Assembly: GCF_030528405.1 (NCBI RefSeq)
Contig: NZ_JAUMYY010000002.1
Coordinates: 1 to 64,000 of the forward strand
Length of the DNA stretch: 64,000 bases
Direction: 5' to 3'
Origin: Fusobacterium sp.
GTDB taxonomy: Bacteria > Fusobacteriota > Fusobacteriia > Fusobacteriales > Fusobacteriaceae
Position numbers and translations under genes: made by a program. Numbering within the stretch: position 1 is the first letter of the stretch; each line of letters begins with the position of its first letter. This document shows, in pieces, positions 62,860-64,000 of the stretch. The notes beneath the pieces were generated by a model, which was given only the letters and a program-made list of their open reading frames with translations, was not told the origin of the DNA and did no database searches.

Positions 62860-63135
62860 TTATTTCATTTTGGCAAAATAATCTACAGCTTTTTCAAACT
62901 TTTTTATAGCTTCGTCTGCATCTCCATGATCTATAGCTTCTCTGACACAGTGATTTAGATGACCTTCTAAAATTAATTGTCCTACTTTATGAACTGCACT
63001 CTTGATTGCATTTATCTGAACTAAAATATCTTCGCAAGGGATATCTTTATCTATCATCCCAGATATAGCTTTTATTTGACCTTCTATTTTTTTTAGCCTT
63101 GCATTTACTTTTGCTTGATCTATACATTGTTTCAT
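62860..63135 (-). CDS. csoR: CsoR-type metal-sensing repressor
   Basis: 91-aa all-helical DUF156 protein. The metal ligand set is Cys34, His59, Cys63, the Cys-x24-His-x3-Cys arrangement of copper-sensing CsoR and different from FrmR (Cys/Glu) and CstR (two Cys). It should repress target genes until Cu(I) binds. The nearby G-tract operator at 61375-61395 is a plausible target. Ribosome site GGAGGA precedes the ATG. Confidence 0.88.
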   Translation of the reverse strand: MKQCIDQAKVNARLKKIEGQIKAISGMIDKDIPCEDILVQINAIKSAVHKVGQLILEGHLNHCVREAIDHGDADEAIKKFEKAVDYFAKMK

Positions 63136-63406
63136 ATATTTCCTCCTGAAATTTTGTTAGATTTTTATTTTTTCTATTCTATCATATTTTATCATTTTAT
63201 AAATAGTTAATTTTTATGGTTCCTTTTAATACTTAATTTTTTAAAAGTATTAAAGTTTGTTCAAAGGAAAAATGGAAAGTACTTAATAAATAGGAAGTTT
63301 TATACTCTATTGATAAGTTTTCTATAATTGGATAATAAGGAATACATAATTATTAGAAAAATTAATTTCCCATTTTGTTTTAAATTCTCATCTAATTAAT
63401 CTCTAG

Positions 63407-63478
63407 TTATACCTGACTTTGTAAACTAGCAACTATATTATTAATTTCCCTTTCAATCTCATCTAAAGAAATAGAAAA
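63407..63478 (-). pseudogene. Possible gene tail remnant
   Basis: A minus-strand frame of 23 codons (FSISLDEIEREINNIVASL...) ends in TAA at 63407 and is cut by a stop at 63479-63481, directly after the AAA ATPase gene. It looks like the C terminus of some lost gene. The remaining part of 63136-63406 shows no gene. Confidence 0.3.
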
Positions 63479-63492
63479 CTATTCTTTTGGCT

Positions 63493-63999
63493 TTATTTTT
63501 CTCCCCAAAATGTTTTAAAATGTTCTATTGAATTATTTTTTTCAAAACATTCTTTAAACATTTGGATAATATTTTCTTTAGATTTTCCATTTAAATCAGC
63601 TTCTAAATCATCTATTCCATGTGAATTAACATTAAAAAATTTTTTTGCTCCTTCAACTTTTGATAAAAATTTTTTTTGTTCAAGTCCATTAAAGTTTATA
63701 TATGTCTCTATTATTCTTCTTATTGGATTTAGTAGTATTGCAGGATTACAAGAAGATAAGCTAAATAAAATACTGATCTCACACCATAGACTTTCATAAC
63801 TTGTTTTAAAATCTTCTTTTTTACTTTTTATATAATTAATTTTAGTTTTTTTAGTATCAGATACAAGCCTAATAAAATTTTTATTTTTTTCATAATCTTT
63901 ATCTTTATCAAAATCATATTTAACATTTATATAAAAATGTACATTATGTGTCATTAGAATAACTTTATCATTTTTTTTATTTTTTAAAAATTTTCCCAT
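63493..63999 (-). CDS. AAA_13-like ATPase, C-terminal part (truncated by window)
   Basis: The frame is open to the right edge, so the visible 168 residues are the end of a longer protein. VILMTHNVHFYINV has the form of the H-loop of AAA_13 (RloC/PrrC-type) ATPases, and the C-terminal block IRRIIETYINFNG...VNSHGIDD is also typical of that group. Such proteins often belong to restriction or abortive-infection systems. The Walker motifs are outside the window. I cannot tell the exact system. Confidence 0.6.
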   Translation of the reverse strand: MGKFLKNKKNDKVILMTHNVHFYINVKYDFDKDKDYEKNKNFIRLVSDTKKTKINYIKSKKEDFKTSYESLWCEISILFSLSSCNPAILLNPIRRIIETYINFNGLEQKKFLSKVEGAKKFFNVNSHGIDDLEADLNGKSKENIIQMFKECFEKNNSIEHFKTFWGEK

Positions 64000-64000
64000 C

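Overview
The window is AT-rich (coding and non-coding), Gram-negative in content (complete late lipid A branch lpxC-fabZ-lpxA-lpxI-lpxB plus an MsbA-type flippase) yet full of Firmicute-like gene forms (GlpX-type FBPase, SpeA-like arginine decarboxylase, CsoR, PduO). Together with the amino-acid-catabolic enzymes (arginase, formimidoylglutamase-like protein, TRAP transporter) this fits a member of Fusobacteriota, most likely Fusobacterium; the species cannot be fixed from the sequence alone.

Layout. 1-4.4 kb: end of a repeat protein, rsuA-like pseudouridine synthase, a lipoprotein, the EarP/EF-P pair, and htpX on the minus strand. 4.6-7.6 kb: lipoprotein, a short-chain dehydrogenase, a hutG-like enzyme and a secreted protein. 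7.7-14.4 kb: a seven-gene, tightly overlapping operon (two SDR-type oxidoreductases, a GT21-like membrane glycosyltransferase, a serine-hydrolase-like protein, a metallo-beta-lactamase-fold hydrolase, an adenylate-forming enzyme and a ketoacyl synthase III). It looks like an uncharacterised lipid or glycolipid pathway and is the best candidate for a new system here. 14.4-18.8 kb: VWA protein, flavodoxin, arginase, and on the minus strand a methyltransferase and a CobW-type GTPase. 18.9-31.8 kb: aminotransferase, then a long operon of envelope, replication and shikimate genes (YihY, a PASTA-type FtsI/PBP, PriA, Def, an FtsB/DivIC-like protein, GlpX, AroA, AroC, TauE).

32.0-43.8 kb: a strong promoter and structured leader precede a fused arginine decarboxylase/arginase-fold protein whose second domain has lost two manganese ligands; then PcrA helicase, the lipid A operon, SSB and a PduO-type adenosyltransferase. 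43.9-50.6 kb: dps (minus), a peptidoglycan amidase lipoprotein, small proteins, a three-gene TRAP transporter, a NagD-type phosphatase and a nitroreductase. 50.6-55.5 kb (minus): a heterodimeric ABC exporter with one degenerate ATP site behind a possible attenuator, and nagA. 55.9-59.3 kb: two membrane proteins, RNase PH, RdgB and a small secreted FMN-bind-like protein. 59.3-60.1 kb: an eight-tRNA operon on the minus strand. 60.1-64 kb: Eis-like acetyltransferase, a Cys/His-rich desulforedoxin-like miniprotein behind a CsoR-like operator, thioesterase, MORN-type repeat protein, CsoR, and at the right edge the C-terminal end of an AAA ATPase of a type common in defence loci.

Themes: arginine and polyamine metabolism is represented three times by arginase-fold proteins; envelope synthesis (lipid A, PBP, amidase, nagA, possible glycolipid) is the largest functional block. 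No insertion sequence, CRISPR array or rRNA was seen.
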